From: JAWLFI01 sp964627995
GTDB lineage: Bacteria > Bacteroidota > Bacteroidia > Chitinophagales > Saprospiraceae
Assembly: GCA_964627995.1 (NCBI GenBank)
Contig: CAZVLN010000016.1
Coordinates: 1 to 51,563 of the forward strand
Reading direction: 5' to 3'
DNA length: 51,563 nt
The notes under the pieces were generated by a model. The model worked only from the letters and a program-made list of their open reading frames with translations, made no database searches and was not told where the DNA came from. This document shows, in pieces, positions 15,717 to 25,616 of this stretch; the stretch's first letter is position 1; every line of letters starts with the position of its first letter. The position numbers and the translations under genes are program-made.

Positions 15717-18700
15717 TTACAGTCCAGATGGATCAAATTGTCTGTTGATACCAAACCATTTAATTACACGCTCTCCTAACCCTGGGGCGTCGACATGTAT
15801 TAAATAGACACCACTAGAGATTGGAATCTGTCTACCATTTGTCAGATCCCAACGGATATCTGGCGCAAAGTTTCGGTTCTCAACTGCAGTAAATGCCCGG
15901 CCTGGAATATTAGTGAAAGGTTCTTCATTTCTTCTAAATTGCCGTATAAATTTACCATCCAATGAATAAATTGTTACCGTACAGTTTGGAGGTAAATTAG
16001 TGATTTTGACAATCTTCGTGAATGACCCCGTCTCATAATCTGAAAAGGCATAGTAAGGATTAGGTACCACGTTGATCATGTCAAGCGCACTGTCTACTTG
16101 CACGGTACTTTCCAATTCTTGTTCTTCTGTACCTTCTAAAGTAAAGCGATAAGCTGGATAACCGCCATTGACGCCATCGTCACCGTCAGCAACTACACCA
16201 TATGGGTTGTCGACCCGCAAGCTAAGCACAACCTCTTCTGGAATTAATCCATCAGCAAAGGAGTTAAGCTCAAATCCATCATTTACTAAAGGTAGTCCAG
16301 CCCATTGCACAACTGGTAAGGCATTTGACTTGTTAATACGGTGTATAAAACTACTCATGCCAGTGGTTTGTGCCAAGCCCTCTCGCAATTCTTCACACCC
16401 GTCATAGGCTTGATCCGTCACATACACAAAGTGTTGCCCACCTAAAAATAGTGGAAGTGGAAGTGGTTCAGGCGTATTTACAGCAATGTCATCGGTCGGA
16501 TTCCAAATCATATCATTCCCTATTCGCAGTGAATCCGGGAAGTTTTGTACACCGAGTATTTCGTCGCTGTAAGATGAATTCTCACCAAAAAAGATATTAA
16601 GCCGTTCACCCGTTTCTACATTTACTGCATATCCAGGGAAATAAGAGAACCCAGTAGGCTCATCTGTTAAGATAATAGGTTCACCTGTGTTAGGATCAAC
16701 TTCTTTACCTCTTGAAGGTAATGTTCGAACACTAAGATTTGCCACATCATTTTCACCTGTCACAGCATCAAAACCAGCTGATTGATATTCTCGATTACTC
16801 GTCTCTACCACTATACACTTACTCCATTTATCTCGATCAGGAGTCAACACGATATCTACATTATTCAAGTTTGATAATGGATTATTACTGCGAACAGAAC
16901 CCATTGATGCATCATACCACGCTGGAGTAATAAAAGGCGATACACCATCGCCTGGCTGAAATGCGATGAGCGAAAAAGGATATAATGGACCATTAATCAC
17001 TTCGCTAAATCCTTGACCTGGATCCCTTTGAAAATCAGGCTCCGTAGATGAATTCGTTTGCAGCCAATTAAATCCTGCGTCTTCATTCCAAAATTGCAGC
17101 CAACCATCGGAAGGCGATTTTAGGCTATCTGCATAACGAAATTCTGAACCAATAGCTCCATTTCGACTGCCAGAAAAGGCGGTTTCACCGGGTTCAGGAA
17201 GGTTTTTCGCAAATATACTAATCCCCCAATCTGGAATCAATTGTTCACTGACTACATCCAAAGTCACTAAAGACTCGAATTCATCCCCAGTTTCAAGGCG
17301 TGTTACTCTGAACTTACCCGTTGAAGGATCTAATACATCGTCATTTATGTTATCATCAAAAAATTCAACAATATATTCTCCATCTTTAACCTCGTAAGGA
17401 TTAAAGATTTTAACATCAATGGGTCCGCCCCGCCCTTGATAAACAATTTCGCCATTAAAATCATCATTCAACATGGCCTCTCTGTTTTCCTGAGTTACGC
17501 GTAAAAACGTATTTCCTGCACCCTTTCCATCCAAGCGGACAACTTCAGGTCCTTCTCCATAACTTGAATTTAACTCTGAGTACGGGGTAGGTCTTGGAAT
17601 AACTTCATATACGCGAAGATTTCTTCGACCTACAAAGAACGGTTCTGCTTGCCCAACGCCTGTCTGGTAATCAAAAGTGTCATAGTTATTGTATGCATAA
17701 GCTACTACATAATAGAAATACCGCTTATTATTAACTAATCGACCTGAACCGGTGGCAAAAGCATCTTCCTCAACAACTAAGGAATTAGAAATCCCTTCAT
17801 TATTACCATCAACCATTTCCACAGGAGAGTAAACGGTGAATGATGGATTAAAAGGATCTGTTTCGGGTTCCCATCGGTAGATCTTTGTTACATTATTTCT
17901 CAAATCACACTGGAAAACCTGACGTGCTAAATTCGGATCTTCTAAGGTTCCATCAGCTCCTGGGTCTACATCGGGTCCAGCTAATTGATACATAATATAT
18001 CCTTCAAATCTATAGTTGGTATCTACGCCTTCACCTCCGGGAATGTCAAGTCCTCGTTCTTCATAACCCAAAAAGGCATTATTAGATGTTACTGTATCGT
18101 TACTGAATGTGAAAATTACTTCACGATCCAACTCCACAATTCCTAAATCCGGTGCATCCGGTCCGTCAGGTAATACAAAACAGGCATCAAAAAGAGCTTG
18201 AGCCTTAACATCTGCTCGAATGAGTGGAGTCAAATCCGGACAGGGATAAGTTTGAACATCAGGAGACCAAACAGCACCAATAATTAGCTCATTTACAGAT
18301 CCGGGATCTAAGCGGAAAGGCCCTGAAGCCTGTACCGTACGACGATCACCCAGAGCTAAGCCTGCAGTACACATGGACCACCCATTTGGGTCATCCGGCA
18401 TTCCTGTAAAGGAATAATTTATCTGCCGAGCACTTTCATCATTAGGAGCATAAGCGGAACCCCCAAAAGTAAAGTGCGTTCCGTCTCTCCATGAACCACT
18501 GATGTAATTATAATATTCAACACCATTTTGCGGGTCAGTCATAGCCGCTGGCCAGCCCCCAGGGCCGCCCTGACGATTATAGTATGTAAAAGAAGACATA
18601 CCTAGTTCCACAATAGTATCTGGTAACTCACCTAAGCTTGGGTTTCGAAGTGAACCATTGGGATTGAATTTTTTCGGACCTAAAGGACCTCGAAAATAAT

Positions 18701-19844
18701 CAACACCTAAAATGGGCACCTCATTACAATAGGTTGGAGCATTAGATGCACAATTACAAGTGCTTCCAACGTCTCCGTCAATTTCATCTTCATTGTATAA
18801 TACCATTAGGGATAAAGAAGTGTCACATCCAATATAGTCATCTCCATCACATCCAAGGTCTCCATCAATCCACATGGCGAAAAATGCACTATCCAAAGAC
18901 TGCTCAGCCCGATTGATCATCTTATACCGATAAAATGTCATGTTATTGATCTCATCATTGGTTGCATAGGCAAATGCCTGAACTTGAACCTCCATTCGGA
19001 TAGGTATAGCTTGCGTAGAAGTATGAGGACCAGCCGCATCGTTATAAATCCAAAAGAACATTTCATCGGGAAAGTTATCTAAAGCACAACCTCGAATCTC
19101 TATAACTGGATAATCACCATCTAGAGGATTATAGAGTCCGTTCGGTGCATTCTCATCCATTCCGGGTCCAAAATCGCGATATGAACCCAGCCCTTGCGGG
19201 TAATCGGGCAACTCAAATCCGTACCTTTCTATAAAGAAGGGATTCCCTTGTCCTGGCCAAAATTTAACACCATCAGGAATATCCGCGGGATTATAATTTT
19301 CTCCAAACTCTGCCAGATTTCGTTGATGCTCCCGAATTTCTTCACCCGTCACACGAAAATGGCGGTCCCAATTTTCACATTGTTGCACTGTAGTTTCACC
19401 TCCCGGATCCAGAGGGCCTGGATACCAGTCGTTCTCGCTAGCACTACGATACGTATTGGCCGCCATTCTCAAGTTACCTTGATCATCAAACCCACCAATC
19501 CAAACAGAACCTGCGAAAATTGAAGAAATCTCGCGCTGTCCTGAACCGGGTTCTACCTTAGGCACAATATATCGACCTACGCTTAAGTTCCACCATAGAT
19601 CACCCCCGGCCAATAAACGTGCTCGAACATTGTTGATAGACATATCTACCTGAGCTGTGGCTTGGGCACAGTCTTCTCTAAAATTCACCGTAAGATTGGT
19701 GTTTTGAGTCGAAGACTCTATTTCTCGACCGTCTAAATTATCAGGCTGCCGAGCCTCTACATTAACTCCCAATGCGGGAATCAAAAGCAGGGCAATGACG
19801 CCTGAAAGATATTGCTGTAAATTCATATTAATTATTTTTCCCAT
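15717..19844 (-). CDS. Giant exported protein with T9SS-like C terminus
   Basis: A 1375-residue exported protein of unknown function. Met7 gives the cleaner signal peptide (MNLQQYLSGVIALLLIPALGVNVEA). The N-terminal region has INNVRARLLAGGDLWWN, SSIFAGSVWIGGFD and AANTYR, a pattern I associate with very long Saprospiria-type surface proteins. The middle is beta-rich and Asp/Asn/Gly-rich, with Cys pairs (CDLGCDGDD-like segments about residue 330-370). The C terminus, INVVPNPYYAFSDYE ... TVTIYSLDGKFIRQF ... SSGVYLIHVDAPGLGERVIKWFGINR, resembles a type A T9SS sorting domain, although with an extra tail. It is thus a likely T9SS cargo. It starts 4 nt after the receptor stop and precedes the PorV-like gene by 55 nt. 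Confidence 0.8.
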   Translation of the reverse strand: MGKIINMNLQQYLSGVIALLLIPALGVNVEARQPDNLDGREIESSTQNTNLTVNFREDCAQATAQVDMSINNVRARLLAGGDLWWNLSVGRYIVPKVEPGSGQREISSIFAGSVWIGGFDDQGNLRMAANTYRSASENDWYPGPLDPGGETTVQQCENWDRHFRVTGEEIREHQRNLAEFGENYNPADIPDGVKFWPGQGNPFFIERYGFELPDYPQGLGSYRDFGPGMDENAPNGLYNPLDGDYPVIEIRGCALDNFPDEMFFWIYNDAAGPHTSTQAIPIRMEVQVQAFAYATNDEINNMTFYRYKMINRAEQSLDSAFFAMWIDGDLGCDGDDYIGCDTSLSLMVLYNEDEIDGDVGSTCNCASNAPTYCNEVPILGVDYFRGPLGPKKFNPNGSLRNPSLGELPDTIVELGMSSFTYYNRQGGPGGWPAAMTDPQNGVEYYNYISGSWRDGTHFTFGGSAYAPNDESARQINYSFTGMPDDPNGWSMCTAGLALGDRRTVQASGPFRLDPGSVNELIIGAVWSPDVQTYPCPDLTPLIRADVKAQALFDACFVLPDGPDAPDLGIVELDREVIFTFSNDTVTSNNAFLGYEERGLDIPGGEGVDTNYRFEGYIMYQLAGPDVDPGADGTLEDPNLARQVFQCDLRNNVTKIYRWEPETDPFNPSFTVYSPVEMVDGNNEGISNSLVVEEDAFATGSGRLVNNKRYFYYVVAYAYNNYDTFDYQTGVGQAEPFFVGRRNLRVYEVIPRPTPYSELNSSYGEGPEVVRLDGKGAGNTFLRVTQENREAMLNDDFNGEIVYQGRGGPIDVKIFNPYEVKDGEYIVEFFDDNINDDVLDPSTGKFRVTRLETGDEFESLVTLDVVSEQLIPDWGISIFAKNLPEPGETAFSGSRNGAIGSEFRYADSLKSPSDGWLQFWNEDAGFNWLQTNSSTEPDFQRDPGQGFSEVINGPLYPFSLIAFQPGDGVSPFITPAWYDASMGSVRSNNPLSNLNNVDIVLTPDRDKWSKCIVVETSNREYQSAGFDAVTGENDVANLSVRTLPSRGKEVDPNTGEPIILTDEPTGFSYFPGYAVNVETGERLNIFFGENSSYSDEILGVQNFPDSLRIGNDMIWNPTDDIAVNTPEPLPLPLFLGGQHFVYVTDQAYDGCEELREGLAQTTGMSSFIHRINKSNALPVVQWAGLPLVNDGFELNSFADGLIPEEVVLSLRVDNPYGVVADGDDGVNGGYPAYRFTLEGTEEQELESTVQVDSALDMINVVPNPYYAFSDYETGSFTKIVKITNLPPNCTVTIYSLDGKFIRQFRRNEEPFTNIPGRAFTAVENRNFAPDIRWDLTNGRQIPISSGVYLIHVDAPGLGERVIKWFGINRQFDPSGL

Positions 19845-19848
19845 TTTT

Positions 19849-22800
19849 CTAAAATTCTACTATAGCTCCCACAAACATTCTACGAGGACGAACAAAAAAG
19901 CCAGGATTTAGCATGCCCCATTGATAGGCTTCCATAAATACTTGCTCATTTGCAGCGATCCCTTCTCTTTGATCCCGAATACCTTGAACGATGGACTCAC
20001 CTGCTCTAAAATTAAGGAAACCATCATTTCGTGGATCGCCGGTAGCTCGGTAGACATTTGTGACATTTCTAGCATCTAATAAATTCTCTGCACGGAAATA
20101 TACGTTTAAGTTGACTCGACGCTTAGCCTCCGGCTTAGAAATTGTCCAGTTTTTATCAACACGCATGTCAATAGTGAATGTCCAGGGCTGTCTTGCAGAG
20201 TTAAATCCACCGGCAAAACCAGTCGCTCCAAATTGATCAGGAGCCAGTGCAGGAGTAAAAGGACGCCCCGAAACTGCTGAAGCCTGAATATTCACCCCTG
20301 CATTAGCAAAAACGTCCTTATCAAACCATTTAGGTCCCGTGTACTTTTTACCTGATGCATATCGATAATCAATATTCGCCACAAATCGATGACGCTCATC
20401 ATAATCTAGCGGGAATAAAGTTCTTAAATTGCCGCGATCCGTAATTCCTCGCTGGGAGTCAGCTGAGGACCCTGTACCATCGGCAAACTGTAATCGATAG
20501 ATACCGCGCACCTGCAAGTTACCTGTTCGTCGTAAATCATATTGGAACTTGAATTCCTTTACGGTTCCGAAATCGAGGTTATCAAAAACCTCATACTGCC
20601 CGATTGGATTGGCTACGTTCAATAAAGTTCGAATTTGAATTAAGTCGCGCATCTCTCTATAAAAAGCAGAAATGGTAATCGCAGAACTATTTGAAACACG
20701 CTTTCTAAATCCAACCTCGTAATTAATCGTTTTAACGGGCCTCAAATTAGGGTTGTTCGCGCTCTGTCTGCCCGCATCTTCAAAGTAAAAATACTGAAGA
20801 GGAGATACAAAACCTTGCCCGGCATTCGGCCGCTGCGCTAATATATCATAGTGTGCAAAAAAGTTGGCCTCATCTGAAATGGGAAATGAAAATGCCAATC
20901 GTGGCATAACTGTCCATTGCGGCTCGTAATCTTCAAATGAACCTGTAGGATCAAAATCTTCACTTTTGATGTTTGGCTCATCTTCTACATATGCTGGAGT
21001 AACCACACCCCCCTGGAAGAGTTCTGTTCCGTCATTTAATTGAGTTCCATTGGCATCAAACCAAACCTCATCGCGGCGATATCCAACAACCCGGTCATCT
21101 TCGGGAGATTGAATATAGACCTTAAAGTCATCACCCACATTCGCAGGACGAGTAAATTCTGGTCGCTGTGCATAAAATTCATCAGCTGTTTGGATATCGT
21201 ATAAGGCAAATGGATCTTTTAATACACGTGTATTGGCGTCGAATCGATCGACTCGCACACCTAAACGGAATATAATATCCTTATATGTGAACTTATCCTG
21301 CAAATAAGCAGAAAAGTAAATCGGCCGGTAGGGGGCTACCAAAAAAGTCCGATTACCTTCATCATCTACTCCGGAAAAAAAGTCGTCAAAGGTAACGTCG
21401 CGAGAGGTGCGATTTCCAAGATAGTCATAGCCAAAATAACCGACATAGTTCACATCTGTAAGCTCACGGACGCTAAATAAGTCTAAGCTCATGACACCAG
21501 GGTCAACACCGTCAATATTGAGCGGTTCGTAGTATTCTACTCCGAGTCGGTCGCGAATGTTACGCCAAAATGGTCTCGTATTACCGGGATCCTCAAATGC
21601 ATATTCGTATCTCTGAAATGTAAATGTCTCGCCAATGATTTCCTGATCAAAGGTTTCGTATGTATAGTCGTTCCCCCCGTTCCAGGTAACCAACGGATTG
21701 TCGGTATTCACTCCTGTTAAGTGGTCATTTGTGATCAGCCTCGCTTGTAGCCAAAGGTTTCTCGGACTAACCTGGTGAACCCGATTCACACGTTGCTCCC
21801 AAAAAATACCGAATTGAATATTATGTCGCCCCTTATCGGAACCGCCGGGCATAAAATCAAAGGAAGAGTTTACCTGAAAGGTATAAATCTCATTTTCGCT
21901 CTGTCGAACTTGATTGAAGACAGATCCAACATTGCTAAAAATATTCCAAACATTATCAAATACACCCGAAGAAAATCCATTATAGTTAATAAAATCCTGT
22001 AACTGGGTAGGATCAGTAACCAACTTATTATAGTTATTCAACACCGGATTTTGAGTGCCGGCTGTGTAGGGGTTTTCTAAGTTTAAAGCTTCTTGAAAGA
22101 AGGTGTGTCCAAAAAACGTGTCTATAGCTACACCTGTATTGGGATCTTCACCTACTACGGCTACAGCACCTGGGTGATTTCTATTGACTAAGCCCGCCTG
22201 ATCAATGTAGTCGATGTTGAAGTTCCCGATATACCCATAATCAAATAGACGATCTTGGTGGATCAAGTCTTCATTTTGCTGGCTAGAATACTGATATCCC
22301 GCCTCAATGGTGTAAACCGCATTTTGAATTACAGGGTTTTTCGAAGCCCCTTCACCGCTTTTACTATACGACTGCTTCCCTAAGCGGTGGCGAAACCTCA
22401 TGATACCTCTGTATCTATCGTTGTAGACATAAGGGTTTCTAGTGTAGTTGAACACACCCCAACCACCTGGCGTAAAGCGTCTAGTACCGTCAAAAAACGT
22501 ACCTGTAAACTGAACATCGATCTGGTCATTGACGCGCCAGTCTAATTTCGCTGTAATATCTAATTGCTCTTCATTATTATTCGGTCGAAGATCTAACTCC
22601 TGAACGGGCCCCCCACTGCTGGCGTCTCGATAAAATTCAGCAGTTGCAAATTGTTGGCCTCTAATATCTGTAAGCGGGTTTTCATGTAAATCCCGAATAG
22701 ACTCTTCCGTTGCACCAAAAACACCTAAAGCCGGCGGATTCGGGTCTGCACGTCGTCTATATTGAGATGACAATCGGAAGCCCAAAATAGAGCGGCCGGT

Positions 22801-23580
22801 GCTATCCTTCACCAACGGACCACTAAGGTTCCCGTAAAGTAAATTATATCCATATGGGTCTAAAAACTCTGAAGTTTCCGCCTCAAAAGCTCCACTAAAT
22901 TTAGAGGTAGGCCCTTTTGTTGTAATTGAAATGGCTCCACCCGTTACATCTCCATAAGATGCTGGAATTCCTCCCGTCAAAACCTGCATTTGCTCAATCT
23001 CTGTTTGAGGCACTGTACGACCCGTAACACGCATACCATCTAAATAATACACCGTACCACTAGATCTTGCCCCACCAATATTAATATCACCTCCATCCTG
23101 CGATGAAACCCCAGCAGCTGTAGCTGCAATGGCGTTAATGTTTTTCATCGGCATTGTCTTTATATTCTCTCCGGTAACTGTACCTCCAACTGTCGTCTCA
23201 TCCTGTTGGACCAGCGGCACCTCATAGTCAACTACTACAACTTCCTCTAAATCAACACCAGAGCCTAACTTAACATCAAGTCTGTTGGCTCTACCTTGTG
23301 AAACCAAAACACCACTTTGTCGTTGGGTTTGATATCCGACATACGTAAACTCTACGTCATATCTTCCTGGATCTATGTTACTAAAGGAGTAGTTTCCATC
23401 AATATCTGTTTCCTTACCCGTTACTAAAACACCATTCTTATAAAGTGCTACGGATCCAAAAATGATGGGCTCACCTGATTCGGCATCGGTCACCTTTCCC
23501 TCTAATGAGGTTTGTGCCGCTGCACCGAAGCCTACGATAAGCATGAAAATCAAAAGGGGTATACGTTTCATCATAGTCAT
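19849..23580 (-). CDS. SusC-like TonB-dependent receptor (1243 aa)
   Basis: A very long outer-membrane receptor. Residues 1-22 are a signal peptide, about 25-105 a carboxypeptidase-regulatory-like domain (SLEGKVTDAESGEPIIFGSVALYKNG, DIDGNYSFSNIDPGRYDVEFTYVGYQ), then LEEVVVVDYEVPLVQQDETTVGGTVT, a plug with NINAIAATAAGVSSQDGGDINIGG and DYLDGM-like VYYLDGMRV, and EIEQMQVLTGGIPASYGDVTGGAISITTKG. The barrel ends in VRPRRMFVGAIVEF with the terminal Phe needed for assembly. No SusD partner follows; instead an exported giant protein and a PorV-like protein do. The substrate is unknown. A palindromic operator-like site is just upstream. It is the first gene of the unit. Confidence 0.88.
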   Translation of the reverse strand: MTMMKRIPLLIFMLIVGFGAAAQTSLEGKVTDAESGEPIIFGSVALYKNGVLVTGKETDIDGNYSFSNIDPGRYDVEFTYVGYQTQRQSGVLVSQGRANRLDVKLGSGVDLEEVVVVDYEVPLVQQDETTVGGTVTGENIKTMPMKNINAIAATAAGVSSQDGGDINIGGARSSGTVYYLDGMRVTGRTVPQTEIEQMQVLTGGIPASYGDVTGGAISITTKGPTSKFSGAFEAETSEFLDPYGYNLLYGNLSGPLVKDSTGRSILGFRLSSQYRRRADPNPPALGVFGATEESIRDLHENPLTDIRGQQFATAEFYRDASSGGPVQELDLRPNNNEEQLDITAKLDWRVNDQIDVQFTGTFFDGTRRFTPGGWGVFNYTRNPYVYNDRYRGIMRFRHRLGKQSYSKSGEGASKNPVIQNAVYTIEAGYQYSSQQNEDLIHQDRLFDYGYIGNFNIDYIDQAGLVNRNHPGAVAVVGEDPNTGVAIDTFFGHTFFQEALNLENPYTAGTQNPVLNNYNKLVTDPTQLQDFINYNGFSSGVFDNVWNIFSNVGSVFNQVRQSENEIYTFQVNSSFDFMPGGSDKGRHNIQFGIFWEQRVNRVHQVSPRNLWLQARLITNDHLTGVNTDNPLVTWNGGNDYTYETFDQEIIGETFTFQRYEYAFEDPGNTRPFWRNIRDRLGVEYYEPLNIDGVDPGVMSLDLFSVRELTDVNYVGYFGYDYLGNRTSRDVTFDDFFSGVDDEGNRTFLVAPYRPIYFSAYLQDKFTYKDIIFRLGVRVDRFDANTRVLKDPFALYDIQTADEFYAQRPEFTRPANVGDDFKVYIQSPEDDRVVGYRRDEVWFDANGTQLNDGTELFQGGVVTPAYVEDEPNIKSEDFDPTGSFEDYEPQWTVMPRLAFSFPISDEANFFAHYDILAQRPNAGQGFVSPLQYFYFEDAGRQSANNPNLRPVKTINYEVGFRKRVSNSSAITISAFYREMRDLIQIRTLLNVANPIGQYEVFDNLDFGTVKEFKFQYDLRRTGNLQVRGIYRLQFADGTGSSADSQRGITDRGNLRTLFPLDYDERHRFVANIDYRYASGKKYTGPKWFDKDVFANAGVNIQASAVSGRPFTPALAPDQFGATGFAGGFNSARQPWTFTIDMRVDKNWTISKPEAKRRVNLNVYFRAENLLDARNVTNVYRATGDPRNDGFLNFRAGESIVQGIRDQREGIAANEQVFMEAYQWGMLNPGFFVRPRRMFVGAIVEF

Positions 23581-23627
23581 ATTACATTCGCTTGATTAAA
23601 AAGCAAAGATTTGCAGTTACAAGTATA

Positions 23628-23635
23628 CAAAAATA
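23628..23635 (-). promoter_or_regulatory. Candidate -7 box for the TonB receptor unit
   Basis: On the minus strand TATTTTTG matches TAnnTTTG, 48 nt upstream of the ATG at 23580. No -33 TTTG is at the ideal distance, but the palindrome at 23642-23661 occupies that position. Confidence 0.35.
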
Positions 23636-23641
23636 AATTTA

Positions 23642-23661
23642 GTGTTAACAAATCTTAACAC
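23642..23661. promoter_or_regulatory. Perfect palindromic operator-like site
   Basis: GTGTTAACAAATCTTAACAC: two 7-nt arms (GTGTTAA and TTAACAC) with a 6-nt spacer, a perfect inverted repeat. It lies immediately upstream of the -7 box of the receptor unit, where a dimeric regulator would overlap the -33 region. Similar half-sites occur upstream of the gene at 29032. Confidence 0.5.
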
Positions 23662-23705
23662 ATTGTGAAATTTACAAAATATGGTCCTCCATACTTTATT
23701 TTGAA

Positions 23706-24656
23706 TCAAGCTTCAAGGTTCGCAAAATTCAAAATTTTCATTGCAATTAGACGGCCAATTTTATATAATGATTCTTGGGTCCAACCTGCAATGTGAGGGC
23801 TAAAAATAGTTCGCTCTTCAGAAAACAAATCTCGGTAAAGCTGCTCCTTTTTTTGACCCAAATCTTTGGCTCCCTCTGCTTCCAGCACGTCCATGGCTAC
23901 TCCCCCCAATTGACCGGATTCCAAACTCGACAAAATGTCAGCTGTCTGACAAATTTTGCCTCTGGAAGTGTTGATCAGGAGAAATCCTTTCTTGCATAAA
24001 CTAAGGAAATGAGAGTCTATCATCCCATTTGTTTCATCCGTGAGCGGCAAATGAATACTCAATATATCGGCATCTCTGATTACTTCTTCTCGTTCACACT
24101 CCTGGACGACCCGGCTACCTTCAGCATAATTAGTTTTATATTTATCATACACCTTTATCTTAACATCAAAGCCACTGAGTTTTTTTGCCATGGCCCGGCC
24201 GGTATGACCATAGCCCAACAAGCCCACAGTTTTCCCTCCTAACTCGATACCCCGACGCTCTTCTCTGTTCCAGTCTCCCGCCCGTACTTCACGATCAGCC
24301 TGAACCAGGCGATTCATTAGGGACAGTAACATGCCCATGGCGTGCTCCGCTACGGCATTAGCATTTCCCTCTGGCACACTGATAACCTCCACGCCCTCTT
24401 CTTCTGCAGTCGGAAGATCTATAATGTCTAAGCCAGAACCCAATCTACCAATAAACCGAAGGTTTACTGCGCGGAGAATATTATCTCTACCCATCGGAGA
24501 TCGACTGTTGATAATCACTCCTTCATAATTTGGAAGAAGTTCCTGAAATGTCTCGTAATCCAGGTCGGGACGGTAATCTACCTCCAAGCCTGCTTGCCGC
24601 AATTGATCCACGCAGATGGAATGAACGCGGTCTGTAATTAATATTCGTTCAATCAT
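23706..24656 (-). CDS. D-2-hydroxyacid dehydrogenase (SerA-like)
   Basis: A 316-residue NAD-dependent dehydrogenase of the D-2-hydroxyacid family, which includes 3-phosphoglycerate dehydrogenase. The NAD-binding loop is GLLGYGHTGRAMAKKL with an acidic VYD after the second strand. The catalytic set is visible as the Arg of INTSRGK, the Glu of DVLEAEG and the His of SPHIAGWTQES. It lacks the regulatory ACT tail of long-form SerA, so it is the short type; substrate (3-phosphoglycerate, glycerate or another 2-oxoacid) cannot be fixed from sequence. It is divergent from pth, with 67 nt between them, and follows the receptor unit on the same strand. Confidence 0.9.
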   Translation of the reverse strand: MIERILITDRVHSICVDQLRQAGLEVDYRPDLDYETFQELLPNYEGVIINSRSPMGRDNILRAVNLRFIGRLGSGLDIIDLPTAEEEGVEVISVPEGNANAVAEHAMGMLLSLMNRLVQADREVRAGDWNREERRGIELGGKTVGLLGYGHTGRAMAKKLSGFDVKIKVYDKYKTNYAEGSRVVQECEREEVIRDADILSIHLPLTDETNGMIDSHFLSLCKKGFLLINTSRGKICQTADILSSLESGQLGGVAMDVLEAEGAKDLGQKKEQLYRDLFSEERTIFSPHIAGWTQESLYKIGRLIAMKILNFANLEA

Positions 24657-24723
24657 TTCATTAATTTTGCATGTAATTCCATTATTTTAATCACCTTCAA
24701 CTCTAAGATAAACAAATCTAAAC

Positions 24724-25281
24724 ATGAAATATCTCGTCGTTGGCCTTGGTAATATTGGTCCAAAATACGCACAAACCCGTCACAATATTGGATTTGAAGT
24801 GGTGGACTTTTTGGCAGAAGAAAAAAACGCAAGCTTTCAAGAAGTGAGCAAAGGTGCCAGGGCTGATATCAAACACAAAGGCCGAAAAATCATTCTCCTA
24901 AAACCCAATACTTACATGAATCTATCGGGTGAAGCGGTTCGCCACTGGATGACTAAGGAAAAAATTCCTTTGGATCGCGTATTGATTATTGTCGACGAGG
25001 TGGCACTGCCTTTGGGTAAAATTCGCCTGCGTGGCAAAGGAAGCGCAGGAGGGCATAATGGTCTAAAAAATATCGAGACCCAGCTTCAAACATCTAAATA
25101 CGCTCGCCTTCGGTTTGGTATTGGGCAAAATTTCCCTAAAGGAGCTCAAATCCCTTATGTACTTGGACAATGGACGAAAGAAGAAATTGATACGCTAAAA
25201 GACAGTATACCCACCGCTGCAGAGGCCACCCTCTCATTTTGCAGTATTGGTTTGCAACACACTATGAGTGCTTTTAATTAG
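24724..25281 (+). CDS. pth: Peptidyl-tRNA hydrolase
   Basis: A 185-residue enzyme that frees tRNA from peptidyl-tRNAs dropped by the ribosome. The catalytic set is in place: Asn10 in VGLGNIGPKY, His20 in TRHNIGFEVVD, Asp91 in IIVDEVALPLGKIRLR and His111-Asn112 in SAGGHNGLKNI, with KPNTYMNLSGEAV between them. Length fits the bacterial Pth family (about 190 aa). It stands alone and is divergent from the dehydrogenase gene; the GC-rich repeat B begins 14 nt after its stop. Confidence 0.96.
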   Translation: MKYLVVGLGNIGPKYAQTRHNIGFEVVDFLAEEKNASFQEVSKGARADIKHKGRKIILLKPNTYMNLSGEAVRHWMTKEKIPLDRVLIIVDEVALPLGKIRLRGKGSAGGHNGLKNIETQLQTSKYARLRFGIGQNFPKGAQIPYVLGQWTKEEIDTLKDSIPTAAEATLSFCSIGLQHTMSAFN

Positions 25282-25294
25282 TTTTTCTTTTTGG

Positions 25295-25404
25295 GCGCCT
25301 CGCGCTTTCAGCGCGACCGGGCTATTCGGGGGTGCCGTCCTCACCATCGAAGATGTCTCGGACAGCCTCCGCCTGCGGCTTGGCTCCCCTACTATCCCTG
25401 GCGC
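25295..25404 (+). repeat. GC-rich intergenic repeat B
   Basis: The ends GCGCC and GGCGC are complementary. A small hairpin CGCGCT-TTC-AGCGCG lies at 25301-25315. Then come CGGGCTATTCG (25318-25328) and, near the far end, CTACTATCCCT (25389-25399). Both motifs recur in reverse orientation in repeat D, and the interior matches repeat A. It begins directly after pth and may form a strong secondary structure in its 3' UTR. Confidence 0.7.
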
Positions 25405-25616
25405 ATTGGATTTTTGATCCTTAACTTTTAGCCCTCTTCCCTGCAGAATATTGAGAGTCGGCATTCGCATTTTGCAAAAGTTATACTCTCGAGAGTTTCT
25501 TGAAAAAAGCAAACCTGACTATAGTTTTCAGTCACTCCTTGCTTTAAATGACCGCCACGAAAATTTGTTCTAATATTCTATCAGATGACATTCATTCTAC
25601 AGGCCTGATGGTGGAT
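25405..25616. other. Intergenic stretch without a gene
   Basis: Low-GC spacer between repeat B and the terminator at 25617. I see no ORF with coding character, no tRNA and no strong repeat. The minus-strand ORF at 25234-25512 merely crosses pth and repeat B. Confidence 0.5.

Noticed and set aside
25234..25512. Minus-strand 92-codon ORF
   Set aside because: It crosses the 3' end of pth and repeat B.
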